Source: CAZVGZ01 sp964627605 (GTDB lineage Bacteria > Latescibacterota > MWCZ01 > CAZVGZ01). Taken from it: 44,477 bases of DNA. This document shows positions 33,315 to 42,949 of the stretch, piece by piece. Where the stretch lies: the NCBI GenBank assembly GCA_964627605.1, contig CAZVGZ010000030.1, positions 1 to 44,477 of the forward strand, in the 5' to 3' direction. The position numbers were made by a program, and so were the translations under genes. The notes under the pieces were generated by a model that worked only from the letters and a program-made list of their open reading frames with translations, searched no databases and had not been told where the DNA came from. The first letter of the stretch is position 1. Each line of letters begins with the position of its first letter.

Positions 33315-34796
33315 TTACAGATAGTTCCAGACCGTGATGATCGTAAACGCGCCGAAAAAAAGTGATGACCAGGCCAGTGCGATTTTTCGGCCTAGAGAGG
33401 GTTGGAGGGGCGACGGCAGCCGCTTCCAGTTCATATAGAGCAGAAGTCCGGAGTAGAGAAACATCACACATGCGTTGAGCGCTGCACCGATGATCAGCAG
33501 TACCAGCGGCTGTGAGAGGGAGGGGTCCAACTGCGAGCCGATAGTGATAATCGCAACACCGAGACCAATGAAAACCCACAATACGGTGAAATATATCCGT
33601 CCGACAGGGGTGCCGGGGATGACATTGACGGATAGAATGTCGGTGACGATCCGCGAGACGCCGTCGATGACCCCAAGCTCAGTGGAAAGCAGGATGAAAA
33701 TCGCCAGTACCAGGAAGAAAAGACCGACGCCGGAGGCTAACCGTAGGGAGAGCATTGATGCTTCAGTGGTAAGAAACCCTATATTTCCCACAAGTTCGCC
33801 GCTAAGAAGCGCATCGCGGGTCTCAGCCAGGTGCTGACCAGGGTGCAGCAGCGTTGCATGGGCCAGCATCGCTAAGAGAAGGAGAGTAGAAAGGCCGACA
33901 ATCCAGAATGTGATGGCATGCTCTCTGTTCGCGGCTCGCCACCAGCCCTTCCAGCGTGCGATGCCCTCCTCAGTTAAAGCGAAGGCGAATCCGGTGGAGG
34001 GGATCGCTTCGGTGTCACCTGTAACAGGACTGGTAATCCGACCGATGTGGGCACCCATCGCGTAGCCTTTATCCCTTACCCACAGCGACTGGGCCAGATT
34101 GAGTGCACCACCGCAGCCGGCGTAGGCCAACGCGCCCAACAGCGTTACAAACTCACCAAACCCTTCTGGTAGCCCCCAAAAAGAGCGGCCATGCAGATCG
34201 GTGCCGATCCCAACGACACCTTTGGCAAGTGCCCACCAGTCTTCTGGACCAGCCAACGAGATCACCAGTACGACCACCCCTGGTACCGCAACGGCCATGA
34301 GGACCCACTGCACCCGCTCGACAGTGTTGTAGAGAACTGGACCCATCGTAAGCACAGCGCCGACGAGAATCAGTGATGCTACAGCGTAGGTCGTTGCGCT
34401 GCCACCGACTAAGCTCTGCATGATGACCCCACCACCCATCGCCCATCCAGGCCACATAAAAGGCAAAATGGCCGCTGCGAGAAAGAAGCAAGACGAATGG
34501 CGGGTCACACGACTCATGCCGGTCATTGCGCTCTCACCAGTGGCTAGCGACCAGCGCTCTATCTCCATGTTCAGAAAAAACTGTGTGGAGAGTCCGATAA
34601 CAGCAGCCCAGATGATCCCCAGACCGTAGCGCGATGTCAGATATGGCCATAGGATCAGTTCGCCTGATCCCAGCGCCAGACCCATCATGATTACACTGGG
34701 CCCGATCAGTCCGCGGATTGAGGACGGCGGCGGCGGTAGTTCGCGGCTTTCTAGCGGCGGCAAGTGTCCCGGAAGAATCTCAAACGGCTCTGGCAT
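33315..34796 (-). CDS. NRAMP-like transporter lacking the DPGN metal motif
   Basis: 493 residues with about eleven hydrophobic helices. The layout follows the NRAMP family: GPSVIMMGLALGSGELILWPYL is the first helix, then FFLNMEIERWSLATGE and a sixth-helix segment YAGCGGALNLAQSLWVRDKGY. True NRAMP manganese/iron carriers have Asp-Pro-Gly-Asn in helix 1; here it is Gly-Ser-Gly-Glu (43-46). The Met of helix 6 that favours transition metals is also not apparent. The substrate may therefore be another cation or not a metal. Such divergent members are found in planctomycetes and relatives. A GGAGG box lies ~11 bases before the ATG. Confidence 0.75.
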   Translation of the reverse strand: MPEPFEILPGHLPPLESRELPPPPSSIRGLIGPSVIMMGLALGSGELILWPYLTSRYGLGIIWAAVIGLSTQFFLNMEIERWSLATGESAMTGMSRVTRHSSCFFLAAAILPFMWPGWAMGGGVIMQSLVGGSATTYAVASLILVGAVLTMGPVLYNTVERVQWVLMAVAVPGVVVLVISLAGPEDWWALAKGVVGIGTDLHGRSFWGLPEGFGEFVTLLGALAYAGCGGALNLAQSLWVRDKGYAMGAHIGRITSPVTGDTEAIPSTGFAFALTEEGIARWKGWWRAANREHAITFWIVGLSTLLLLAMLAHATLLHPGQHLAETRDALLSGELVGNIGFLTTEASMLSLRLASGVGLFFLVLAIFILLSTELGVIDGVSRIVTDILSVNVIPGTPVGRIYFTVLWVFIGLGVAIITIGSQLDPSLSQPLVLLIIGAALNACVMFLYSGLLLYMNWKRLPSPLQPSLGRKIALAWSSLFFGAFTIITVWNYL

Positions 34797-35036
34797 TTTT
34801 TCCCTTGCCTCCTCAATCGGCGTACTCTTCGTATCGGGTGTTGAACTTGGTGGATATGGCTTTATGTCGCGGCTACATCACAGAAGCTGTATCAACACCA
34901 CCATCCACATAGCTGCAAAACCTCTGGTAGTCTGATAGAGTTGTTCGAAATGCACCATCTCAACCGTATGGCTCCGCTGCGAGGTCTATCCAAATCGGAC
35001 CCAATCTGCGGCCTACTGTTCAACCAACGTACTCGC

Positions 35037-37484
35037 CTATCGACGCCTGACTACTGGTGCTGATTGGCAACTTTTTCTGCCGCGTCCTCTGCCGGATTTA
35101 CGGTCTGGCGATGGGTTTTCCTTGAGGAACGTAGACACGGTTTCGTGGGCTTCCGGCTCAAATGTGTGCTTCTTACGGCGGGGAGATGGGTCGTTTGAGT
35201 GGAGGTGGATGACCTCCAAAAAACTCTCGCCGTACTCTGCGACTCTTTTCTTACCCATACCAACCAGACCCCTCAGTGCGCCCAGAGTGGCAGGTTTTTC
35301 GGTAGCAAGTTCGGCTAGATGTTTGTCGTGGCAGATGACGTAGGCCGGAACACCACTGCGCTTGGCCAGTTTGCGCCGCTGCTGTCGGAGCTCCTCCATC
35401 AAGACCTCGTCCAACTCATTCGAGCCACCTTGGGCCATCTGCTCCTTCAACGCGTCTACCGATCGGCCGCTGAGATCAAGGAACTGTCCGCCGTGCTCCG
35501 ATACGAAAAGCAAGCGAAATCTGCCCGATTCATGGCGCCTCTCCTCCAGATAGCCTTTGGTGACCATCAGCTTTATGTGCCGCTCAAGCTCGCGCTTGCT
35601 GTGATTGCCCAACAGTCCGAATGTGGGAAGCTCCTGATATCGGAACTGCCGAACTGTTTTGTCTTGCGACCCGGTCAAAACCTTGGCTACCAACGATCTG
35701 CTTATCCCATTTTCTACAGACCTCACAGCCAACAAGACCGCGTGTGTCAGGTGGTCATCACTTCGTTCGACTTCGGTATCTGCATTGTCTCCCGCCGCTG
35801 AAGTATCGCTTGATGTTGAGGCTTTGCACCGGTCACATCTGCCGCATGGCTCTAAGTCGCTCTCGCCAAAATAGCGTTGGATAAACATGGCTCGACAGTC
35901 GTTGGTAGCAGCGTAGTCTAACATGCTGCGAAGCTTTGAGTCCCGCGAGTCTCTGAGCGCTTCCAAGCCGATGGTGTCGTCGGTGGTCTCGCTCAACTTC
36001 TCAGAGTTGCTTAACAGTTCAAACATCAACGCTCGTCCATCCCCACGGATGCTGACCTGTCCCCTGAACTCCATGTCGTAAAGCTGTTGTACAACCTCGC
36101 CAAGCGGAACGTTGGCCGCGTGTGTCAACTTTAGCAGGCTCCAATCGGATTGCTGTGCAAAAAGTGCCAACAGAGTTTCATCGAGGCTATCCTGTGGTTG
36201 TGCGTTCTCAACGTGGACGCTTATGCCTGTCCACACATCAGGATAGCGATGAACAAATCCCTTTCTCTCAAGAACGCTCAGGCCCATCCTAACTTTGTGC
36301 GATGAGATGTTCGGCGGATTTTCCAGGGAGTCTTCGGTTACGATCCGAAATCCGCCAACACCAGTCGACTCGACCACAACGTCGAAGACGGTCTCCAGCT
36401 CTTGGCGGGATAAGAGGCTGCTGTCGATAAACCAGTCTTGGAGCGATTTGTCTTCGTACTGATATAGCAGCACGCACGCTGCTAGATTGCCATCGCGACC
36501 TGCTCGACCAGCCTCTTGGTAGTAGGCTTCTACTGTGCCAGGGATGTTGTAGTGGATTACAAAGCGCACGTTCTGCTTGTCGATGCCCAATCCAAAGGCG
36601 TTTGTGGCGCACACGACATCGATCCGCCCCTGCCCCTCCTCGCGGATAAAGCCTTCCTGAACTTTGCGGCGGTCGATGTTGGACATCCCGGCGTGGAACG
36701 GTTGGGCCAGTATCCCAGATTTCCTTAAAAAACCTGCGAGCCATTCGGTGATGCGCCTCTTGCCACAGTAGATGATCCCTTTGCCGTCCATGGACTTAGC
36801 GACTCTGTGGACCCACAGCAGTTTATTCTCATCATCGCTGACGTTAAACACTCTAAACGCGAGATTTGGCCGCGACACGCTTCGCACATAGGGGATCATC
36901 TCCTTCGCGCCTAGATGCTCAACAATGTCGTCCCTTACATCAGGTGTGGCGGTGGCTGTGAACGCCGCTATCTGAGGGCTGCCGATCTGCTTGATCACCT
37001 GGCTTAGAACTAGATAGTCCGGCCTGAAATCGTGGCCCCACTGTGAGATGCAGTGCGCCTCATCCACCACGAAAAGCGATGGTGACGTTGCTCTCAGTGA
37101 GTTCAAAAACGCGCGGCTGCGGAACCGCTCTGGTGCTATGTATACCAACCGAAACACACCATCCTTCATCGCCGCCAAACATTGGTGCTGCTCATCGGTG
37201 CTGAGGCTGCTGTTGATGAACGTCGCTTCGGTGAAGCCTTTTCTCGCCAGGGCGTCCACCTGATCTTTCATCAGAGCGACCAGGGGCGATATGACAACTG
37301 TGAGCCCTTGGCGAAGAAGTGCAGGAAGCTGGTAGCAGAGCGATTTGCCGTGGCCGGTGGGCATCACGGCGAGAACGTCATCGCCGTCGATTATCTGCGA
37401 AATAACCTCTTTCTGGCCAGGGCGGAACTCCGAAAAGCCGAAATAGCGGGTGAGCGCCTCTTGTATGTCGTAGGTTTGGGGCAA
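35037..37484 (-). CDS. recQ: RecQ-family ATP-dependent DNA helicase
   Basis: 815 residues, longer than E. coli RecQ because of a basic tail. Walker A is MPTGHGKSLC (42-50), motif II VVDEAHCISQWGHDFRP (~139-155), motif III AAFTATATPDV, and motif VI YYQEAGRAGRDG. The RecQ zinc site is CRAMFIQRYFG followed by CGRCDRC. A winged-helix RQC region follows, and an HRDC domain lies at ~690-755 (KLAKRSGVPAYVICHD, LVGMGKKRVAEYGE). RecQ unwinds DNA 3' to 5' in repair and fork rescue. The start is TTG 37484 with AAAGG seven bases upstream. The tail (GRGRGRKS) is likely disordered. Confidence 0.93.
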   Translation of the reverse strand: MPQTYDIQEALTRYFGFSEFRPGQKEVISQIIDGDDVLAVMPTGHGKSLCYQLPALLRQGLTVVISPLVALMKDQVDALARKGFTEATFINSSLSTDEQHQCLAAMKDGVFRLVYIAPERFRSRAFLNSLRATSPSLFVVDEAHCISQWGHDFRPDYLVLSQVIKQIGSPQIAAFTATATPDVRDDIVEHLGAKEMIPYVRSVSRPNLAFRVFNVSDDENKLLWVHRVAKSMDGKGIIYCGKRRITEWLAGFLRKSGILAQPFHAGMSNIDRRKVQEGFIREEGQGRIDVVCATNAFGLGIDKQNVRFVIHYNIPGTVEAYYQEAGRAGRDGNLAACVLLYQYEDKSLQDWFIDSSLLSRQELETVFDVVVESTGVGGFRIVTEDSLENPPNISSHKVRMGLSVLERKGFVHRYPDVWTGISVHVENAQPQDSLDETLLALFAQQSDWSLLKLTHAANVPLGEVVQQLYDMEFRGQVSIRGDGRALMFELLSNSEKLSETTDDTIGLEALRDSRDSKLRSMLDYAATNDCRAMFIQRYFGESDLEPCGRCDRCKASTSSDTSAAGDNADTEVERSDDHLTHAVLLAVRSVENGISRSLVAKVLTGSQDKTVRQFRYQELPTFGLLGNHSKRELERHIKLMVTKGYLEERRHESGRFRLLFVSEHGGQFLDLSGRSVDALKEQMAQGGSNELDEVLMEELRQQRRKLAKRSGVPAYVICHDKHLAELATEKPATLGALRGLVGMGKKRVAEYGESFLEVIHLHSNDPSPRRKKHTFEPEAHETVSTFLKENPSPDRKSGRGRGRKSCQSAPVVRRR

Positions 37485-37590
37485 CTGTTCGCCTTTGGAG
37501 CGCTGATAGTGGGCGTTTTCTTAGATGCTGAAGGGTACCCCACCGCGTGTATACCAGGCAACGTGTGGGTCGGAATCAGGAAAGGTTTTT

Positions 37591-38712
37591 GTGCCAGAAG
37601 ATCGGATTTTTTTTAGCAGCCAGGGGCGGATCGCTGTTGCCCACTCAGACACCCAGAGACATGAGTTTCTCAATTTTGACATCCCTAATCAGGTCAGCTG
37701 GAACTTAGGGCCGCTGTTTTCAGATGGGCGAAGGGTGGTTCTGTTCAGTGTTGAGGAGGGGAAGCCTTGGTCAGAAGTGGTGGATTCACATCTTTGGGTG
37801 TATGACATCATATCGACCGAGCTGACCGAGATAGCCACCAGAGAGCGCCCTGGTGCGTACATGCCGTGCTGTTTTCTCTACAATGACGACAGCCGGATGG
37901 TGGTAAACCCGGTCATTGACGGCGAACAGAGGGTGGTCTCTATGGAGCTAGACGGCTCTGACCAGGTCCATATCACCCATGAGGGGCAGGGTTATACATA
38001 TTGCGTGATAATGAGTCCAGACGGCGATCGTTTGGCTTTCCACGCCGCTGGCCCCGGCGGATATGAGGTATACACCACCGATCTGGTTGGCGATGACCGC
38101 AGACAGGTGGCAGGAGGGGTGGGGCATCTCTATTTCGGACCGTCCTGGTCCTGCGACGGTCAGTGGCTGGCATACGTGGACTGCACACCAGCGACTGATC
38201 CCGGTCACGACTGGGCTAATATCTGCATCGGACGCCCAGACGGCTCGGAACACAGGGTCGCAACCACAGGGATGCGCCAATGGTTTGGGATCTCGTATGG
38301 TGGGCCTGAAACACGGGGCAGCGGATCAAATATTCCAAAATGGTCGCCAAACGAGTTGGTTTGCACCTATACTCGCACAATGCCTCACTCGAAGACGGCA
38401 TGGCAGTTTCAGACCGACCGTCCTGACACCGACCATTTCAACCGCGACTACTATCCAGAGATGGCCCGTGGCGGTGCCCAGATATGTGTTCTCGACCCGT
38501 TCACAGGGGAGGTGACCGAGTTGACCGAACCTGGCGAGTTCTATTGGGATTTTCGAGCCACATGGTCACCAGACGGTGGCCAAATAGCGTTCTGTCGCTC
38601 GAAAATCGGGTGCCCATCAGAGCTGTGGGTGATGGACGCAGATGGCGGAAACCAGCGGTATCTGACGACCGGATGGGATGATTTGGGCGCTGACCATCCA
38701 ACCTGGGGATAG
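37591..38712 (+). CDS. TolB-like WD40/PD40 beta-propeller, cytoplasmic
   Basis: ~373 residues. Repeated blades carry the PD40 pattern: VIMSPDGDRLAFHA, GPSWSCDGQWLAYVD, PKWSPNELVCTYT and ATWSPDGGQIAFCR, each followed by an Asp-Gly turn such as MDADGGNQRYLT. Similar proteins include oligogalacturonate lyase, whose His/Gln manganese site is hinted by HITHEGQGYTYC but not proven. I prefer the GTG at 37591 because AGGAAAGG lies five bases upstream; the ATG at 37525 has no such box. No signal peptide. It is divergent from recQ and ends at a long palindrome. Confidence 0.75.
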   Translation: MPEDRIFFSSQGRIAVAHSDTQRHEFLNFDIPNQVSWNLGPLFSDGRRVVLFSVEEGKPWSEVVDSHLWVYDIISTELTEIATRERPGAYMPCCFLYNDDSRMVVNPVIDGEQRVVSMELDGSDQVHITHEGQGYTYCVIMSPDGDRLAFHAAGPGGYEVYTTDLVGDDRRQVAGGVGHLYFGPSWSCDGQWLAYVDCTPATDPGHDWANICIGRPDGSEHRVATTGMRQWFGISYGGPETRGSGSNIPKWSPNELVCTYTRTMPHSKTAWQFQTDRPDTDHFNRDYYPEMARGGAQICVLDPFTGEVTELTEPGEFYWDFRATWSPDGGQIAFCRSKIGCPSELWVMDADGGNQRYLTTGWDDLGADHPTWG

Positions 38713-38754
38713 GTGAATCGTTGTGGGGCGCAGGTGCGCCCCACAACGATTCAC
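38713..38754. terminator. Perfect 42-base palindrome between convergent genes
   Basis: Bases 38713-38732 are the exact reverse complement of 38735-38754, leaving a 2-base loop (GG). The stem has a GGGGCGCA core. It begins directly after the stop of the propeller gene and ends three bases before the stop of the convergent GH42-like gene. It can end transcription from both sides, although no T run follows. Confidence 0.7.
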
Positions 38755-38756
38755 TG

Positions 38757-41183
38757 TCAAACAATGTTGATCGACAGTTCCGCCATGTCTCCCGCAGGAA
38801 CCGTGATCGTATGAGTGGCCCCATCGAGGTCCTGAACGCTTTTTATAACGTCCTCATCGGACTGGTTGTAGAACAGGATGCCGTCGCTAAATGAGGTGGC
38901 GTAGACTTCGTCCCGCTCACCGTCTGGGATCAGCAGATCGGCAAACCCGTCGCCAAGGGCTGAAAAACCTCTTAGTAGCGCGACAAGGTCGTCCCAAAAG
39001 ACTGGGTCTGTCGCTGGATGATCGGGATGGTCGTCCGCCCACCGCTCATCGTGGCGAGTGCCGTTTAGAGTGACCGAACCAGGCCACACCGCCGTGCGAC
39101 CGCTGCCGATCTCGCGGACCTCGAAACCGCTTTCACTCTTGGAGGCCTCCTCAAAAAACTCGCCGAACGCGGTCCAGTCACCTGAAAGCGGTGATATACT
39201 GGCGTCGAGATCGGTGATTATAACGCCGCCACCCTCCACCCACCTTGTCAATACAGCGATCTCGTCCAACGTCATCTCAGGGCCGTGGAGCAGTATCAGC
39301 GCTTTATAGTTGTCCAAGGCACCGTCTTCGGCGAGCGTCTGGTCGATCAGGTCTGCGTCGATGATGTCTCTCAGCTCTTCAAGCTTCGGCCAGAATAGCG
39401 AACGGGGTTTGGCTTCGCTGAACCCGTTCTCGTCTGTGAGTTTGAAGTGTGTGAACGGGTAGTACACCGCTACATCTATTTTTCTGTCGGGCCTGGGCTT
39501 CAAGTGTCTCAGTGAGCGTCGCAACCCCTCGAGCCCGTCGGGGGTGGCTACGTGGGAGTAGTAGAGCCAGAAATGGTCGGCGTAGGAGTTGATTGCGTTA
39601 AACGCCCTTCCCACAACGCCGTTGCCACACATGTCTCCACCCCACGGCTCGTTTCCAAACGGGGTGCCGTAGAAGCGACAGGCGGTGGCCTGCCAGTTCG
39701 TGTAGACGTAGTTGAATTCGTAATCGGCGCCTTCATTGGTCACCCTGGCACCGACATCGTGGGGGAGTGATACTTTGGTCTGGTCGGACCAGTTGCTTCC
39801 CCTGATGGGGTCACCGGCACCGCCTGCGGCGTGATAGATCGGGATTTTGGGAAAATGTCTTCTGGACATCTCCGCCCAACTACCAGCGAAATCTGTCATG
39901 GCATTGACTGTCCAGGTAATCTGGTCCATCCACGCTGCGTCGCTCGGGGCATCGCTCTGCTGGAGCGGTGTGATGTCACCAACAGCGCTATAGTTAGCGC
40001 CCCAAGCAGCGTTTATGGCACTCACATCGTCATACCTGTCAGACAGAAATCGCCTGAAGTCGTCACAAGCGTATTTATCTGCGCACCAGTGACCTACATG
40101 TGTGTGGTAGACGTTCTTGATGAATTTGCCGTTGTAGGTGGTCTCACCGAAGTCGCCAGACGGTCCTAGCATGATCCCCTCGACCATATCATGGTCCACA
40201 TGGTCAGAGAGCATCTTGAGCCATCTGTCAGCCATCGGGAGCATCTCTGGGTTCCAGATAGACTGGACACCGCTTGGCTGGTTATGCTCGACGCATGTGG
40301 CGAACACCGCTTTGTCGTCTGTGACAGCCCATTTGGGAACGGAGTAGGACTGCCCGACCATGACGAATATCACCCACCTGAGATCGTGCTTTCGCAGCTC
40401 CTCTACACCTCGGTCGTAGAACTCCCAATCGCAGACTCCTTCCGAAGTCTCAACCCTACTCCATTTTACGTAGGACTGTATAGCGGTGGCGCCCAACCCT
40501 TTGTAGATAGCCAACCACGGGAGCAGGCGCTCGAAATCCGCCTCGTCGCTGGCGTTTTCTATGGACCCTATGTTGCCGATCTGCATAAACATGCCGTGGG
40601 AGGCGTTTGACGACAGGACTTCGATGCAGCGCGCTCTTGAGCTGGCTTCACAGGAGACGAAACCCTCAGGCGCTGAGTCCAGCACGTTCACCGAGCGGAT
40701 ATGGAGCGCAATGTCGCTCTCAAGCCGGATGTCGGCGTCCAGTGGCAATCCACCGCCGCTCTTGAGGGCTGGTATCTCAATGACGACTGTCTGCCAGCTT
40801 CCAGAATCCACCAAGTGAAACCACCGGTTCGGCTCTGGAGGCACCCCGTCGCAAGTGTTGACCCGTACATACTCCAGACCTTCGTCGTAGTACTCGATTT
40901 CCACCCATTTGGGTGCGTTCCACAGTGATGGGTTGTCGGCTCTGAGACAGAGCCCCTTTGCTGAGAGATCGGTCTCCCTGGCATCAGGGCCGCGCCAGAA
41001 CCCGTTGCCGCCTCGCGATGTCTTGATGTGCCGCATTCTGCGGCAGACGGTGCCGCCGGCAAGGGCGACCTCTGTGCGGCCGTCGTCGATGGTTCCTTCG
41101 GCTCCAGCCAGACCATCCAATAGGGTTAGACCGTCGCTTTTGATCTCGTTTCCAAGTGCTACCGACGCCACGACTTTGGGCAC
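38757..41183 (-). CDS. GH42-like glycoside hydrolase (putative beta-galactosidase type)
   Basis: 808 residues. Residues 1-180 form a beta-sandwich that may bind carbohydrate. A TIM barrel spans ~195-530: YKGLGATAIQSYVKWSRVE, VCDWEFYDRGVEELRKHDLRW and GIMLGPSGDFGETTYN, where Glu347 sits where GH42 and GH14 enzymes have the acid/base. The nucleophile may lie near the NEGADYEFNYVY segment but is not certain. Residues ~570-690 (ALILLHGPEMTLDEIAVLTRWVEGGGVIITD) match the GH42 trimerisation domain. Similarity is to the clan as a whole, so the activity is uncertain. No signal peptide. GTG 41183 has AAGGAGGT five bases upstream. Confidence 0.7.
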   Translation of the reverse strand: MPKVVASVALGNEIKSDGLTLLDGLAGAEGTIDDGRTEVALAGGTVCRRMRHIKTSRGGNGFWRGPDARETDLSAKGLCLRADNPSLWNAPKWVEIEYYDEGLEYVRVNTCDGVPPEPNRWFHLVDSGSWQTVVIEIPALKSGGGLPLDADIRLESDIALHIRSVNVLDSAPEGFVSCEASSRARCIEVLSSNASHGMFMQIGNIGSIENASDEADFERLLPWLAIYKGLGATAIQSYVKWSRVETSEGVCDWEFYDRGVEELRKHDLRWVIFVMVGQSYSVPKWAVTDDKAVFATCVEHNQPSGVQSIWNPEMLPMADRWLKMLSDHVDHDMVEGIMLGPSGDFGETTYNGKFIKNVYHTHVGHWCADKYACDDFRRFLSDRYDDVSAINAAWGANYSAVGDITPLQQSDAPSDAAWMDQITWTVNAMTDFAGSWAEMSRRHFPKIPIYHAAGGAGDPIRGSNWSDQTKVSLPHDVGARVTNEGADYEFNYVYTNWQATACRFYGTPFGNEPWGGDMCGNGVVGRAFNAINSYADHFWLYYSHVATPDGLEGLRRSLRHLKPRPDRKIDVAVYYPFTHFKLTDENGFSEAKPRSLFWPKLEELRDIIDADLIDQTLAEDGALDNYKALILLHGPEMTLDEIAVLTRWVEGGGVIITDLDASISPLSGDWTAFGEFFEEASKSESGFEVREIGSGRTAVWPGSVTLNGTRHDERWADDHPDHPATDPVFWDDLVALLRGFSALGDGFADLLIPDGERDEVYATSFSDGILFYNQSDEDVIKSVQDLDGATHTITVPAGDMAELSINIV

Positions 41184-41465
41184 GGACGACCTCCTTAACT
41201 GATCTGTTTGTCGAGTGTTGGGGTGGATGTTTTTATAGGCGACTACTGTCGATGATGTTGAGAACTGGGAAGCGTAGTGAGGCTTGGTTTGGGATGAAGT
41301 CTTCCCGCTTGGGGCTTTGGCGCTTACTGTTGCGGCACCTCGGCGATTTCAAACACATGGGATTTCGCTTCAGCCAGGTTGGAATCGACACAAAATTACC
41401 GGAGTTCGCAAACCGCACTTTATTCGTTGTCCAGGTGGGAATTCAGATCGAAGTCCGGGAAAGTA
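41184..41465. other. Intergenic region, no gene supported
   Basis: About 280 bases between the GH42-like gene and the terminator of the outer-membrane operon. A plus-strand frame runs through it but has no start site or domain. It should hold the promoter of the GH42-like gene. Confidence 0.4.
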
Positions 41466-41492
41466 GCAGGGGCGCTTTGATCACGCCCCTGC
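41466..41492 (-). terminator. Terminator hairpin after the PorV-like gene
   Basis: GCAGGGGCG (41466-41474) pairs exactly with CGCCCCTGC (41484-41492) around a 9-base loop. It lies ~27 bases past the stop of the minus-strand gene ending at 41519. The bases after the stem on that strand (TACTTTCCC) are only partly T-rich. Confidence 0.65.
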
Positions 41493-41518
41493 CGCTGTTG
41501 TTGACAACTTAGGTGGTT

Positions 41519-42949
41519 CTAGAATCGTAAGCCCATCTCGAAGGCCAAACCGTAGCCGTCGGCTGAACTACCGAACGGCACGTCAAGCGGCACGAGACCG
41601 CCACGTTTGAGCAATCCAAAGTCCAGGTAGAAGACCGGAACCCTGAGGCCAAAACCGAGTGACGAGTAGTGGCCTGTTCGCCCGCCGACCGACATTCCGC
41701 CTCTGAAATGAAAGACACCGATCAGGCGAAACTCAGCCCCTGCGGACAGCCGCGGTGTCGTCGAGCTGAACGGGGTGTCTGAGAACCCCTGTTCGTAGTC
41801 GGCGGCGACGGTTAGCTGGTTCAGGAGCAGGTTTCTGGAAACCCCGATCTCCAGGGCCAGAGGGATCGCGTAAGGCAAAAAGCTGCCGCCCTCCTCTTTG
41901 GAGTGGACACCAGTCTGCCCGCTTGGGTGGAAAAGCGAGTCGGCGTGCTCGCGGAACGGCTTGTCGTCGCTGTCGAGGATGTCCATCAACGGTGGCGATG
42001 TGGGGTTGATTAGGTCAAAATGGTGGACCTCGTCGGTGTCGAATGTCAGGGAGCGGATCGGCACGTTGCGCAGGACGGCTGAGACGTTGTAGATGTCCTG
42101 ATAGACGCCAGCTATTCCCAGATCCAATCCCATGCCCCAGCCACCAACACCGGGGTTGAACTCCAACTCGTCGTTTTCGCTGTCCCAAGTTGCCCCAGAC
42201 AGACGCATGGTTGCGTGGGTGTCCACATCAAAACCGGCTGACGGGGCGTTGATAGCAGTGAAAGTACCGGTCGTCTCCGAGAGCCCCATGTAGGATGCGC
42301 CGAGGTAGGTCTTGATGGTGGCACCCAACGATACCTGGTCGAGGCCGAGGTCATACAGCGGGTCGATCCGCACCTGTCTTCCGTGGGATATACCGATCAC
42401 CTCGGCGACCCACATATTCGCGGTGAGCCCCTCCAAAGAGCGGGCCTCACCAACAGCGACGTCATCGACGACGAGGCCGAAGACATCTCTTGGAACTGCG
42501 ACTTCCATGGCGACAAGCATCGACATCGACAGCCCAAAGTTGCCAAGCACCATCGTCGGGACATGCTGCATTGTGATTGTAGTCAATCCCTCCCAGGTGC
42601 CGTCGCCGAGTTCACCGAGGAGCGACCTCCACCCTTCGAGGGTGATGATTTTGCGCCCGGCGGTATCTTTGACCGCGCTGTTCCAGGTGTCGATGGACCA
42701 GGTGTTGTTGCGAATGTCCATGCCCAAACTGAACCCCAACGGAATCTGAATCATCGGGCCGTCAAACGCGGCCAGATTGGCTGGATTCCAGTTGAGAGCG
42801 TGGATGCCATCGGCCACAGCGGTAAAACTGTGGCCCATGCCAACGGCGCGGGCTTGCGCTTGCGCTCCTTCAGGTTCGCCGTTTGCGCCAGCGGCCAAAA
42901 GGCTTACCGAAACGAGTATCGCTGTGGATAACCGTGTCGCTTTATACAT
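41519..42949 (-). CDS. PorV/FadL-like outer-membrane beta-barrel protein
   Basis: 476 residues with a signal peptide (LSTAILVSVSLLAAGANG). The segment ARAVGMGHSFTAVADGIHALNWNPANLA is the N-terminal signature shared by PorV/PorQ-type and FadL-like proteins of FCB bacteria. The rest is beta-rich with alternating patterns (GAEFRLIGVFHFRGGM, GLGFDLG-type strands), and it ends in an aromatic residue (GLRF), as required by the BAM machinery. PorV-like proteins shuttle sorting-domain cargo in type IX secretion; whether this one does is inference, though a sorting-tail protein is encoded at 11783. ATG 42949 has GGAGGA six bases upstream and overlaps the stop of the upstream gene. Confidence 0.75.
   Translation of the reverse strand: MYKATRLSTAILVSVSLLAAGANGEPEGAQAQARAVGMGHSFTAVADGIHALNWNPANLAAFDGPMIQIPLGFSLGMDIRNNTWSIDTWNSAVKDTAGRKIITLEGWRSLLGELGDGTWEGLTTITMQHVPTMVLGNFGLSMSMLVAMEVAVPRDVFGLVVDDVAVGEARSLEGLTANMWVAEVIGISHGRQVRIDPLYDLGLDQVSLGATIKTYLGASYMGLSETTGTFTAINAPSAGFDVDTHATMRLSGATWDSENDELEFNPGVGGWGMGLDLGIAGVYQDIYNVSAVLRNVPIRSLTFDTDEVHHFDLINPTSPPLMDILDSDDKPFREHADSLFHPSGQTGVHSKEEGGSFLPYAIPLALEIGVSRNLLLNQLTVAADYEQGFSDTPFSSTTPRLSAGAEFRLIGVFHFRGGMSVGGRTGHYSSLGFGLRVPVFYLDFGLLKRGGLVPLDVPFGSSADGYGLAFEMGLRF

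Noticed and set aside
41156..41512. Plus-strand open frame of 118 codons
   Set aside because: No start site, no domain, overlaps the GH42-like start and a terminator hairpin; likely chance.
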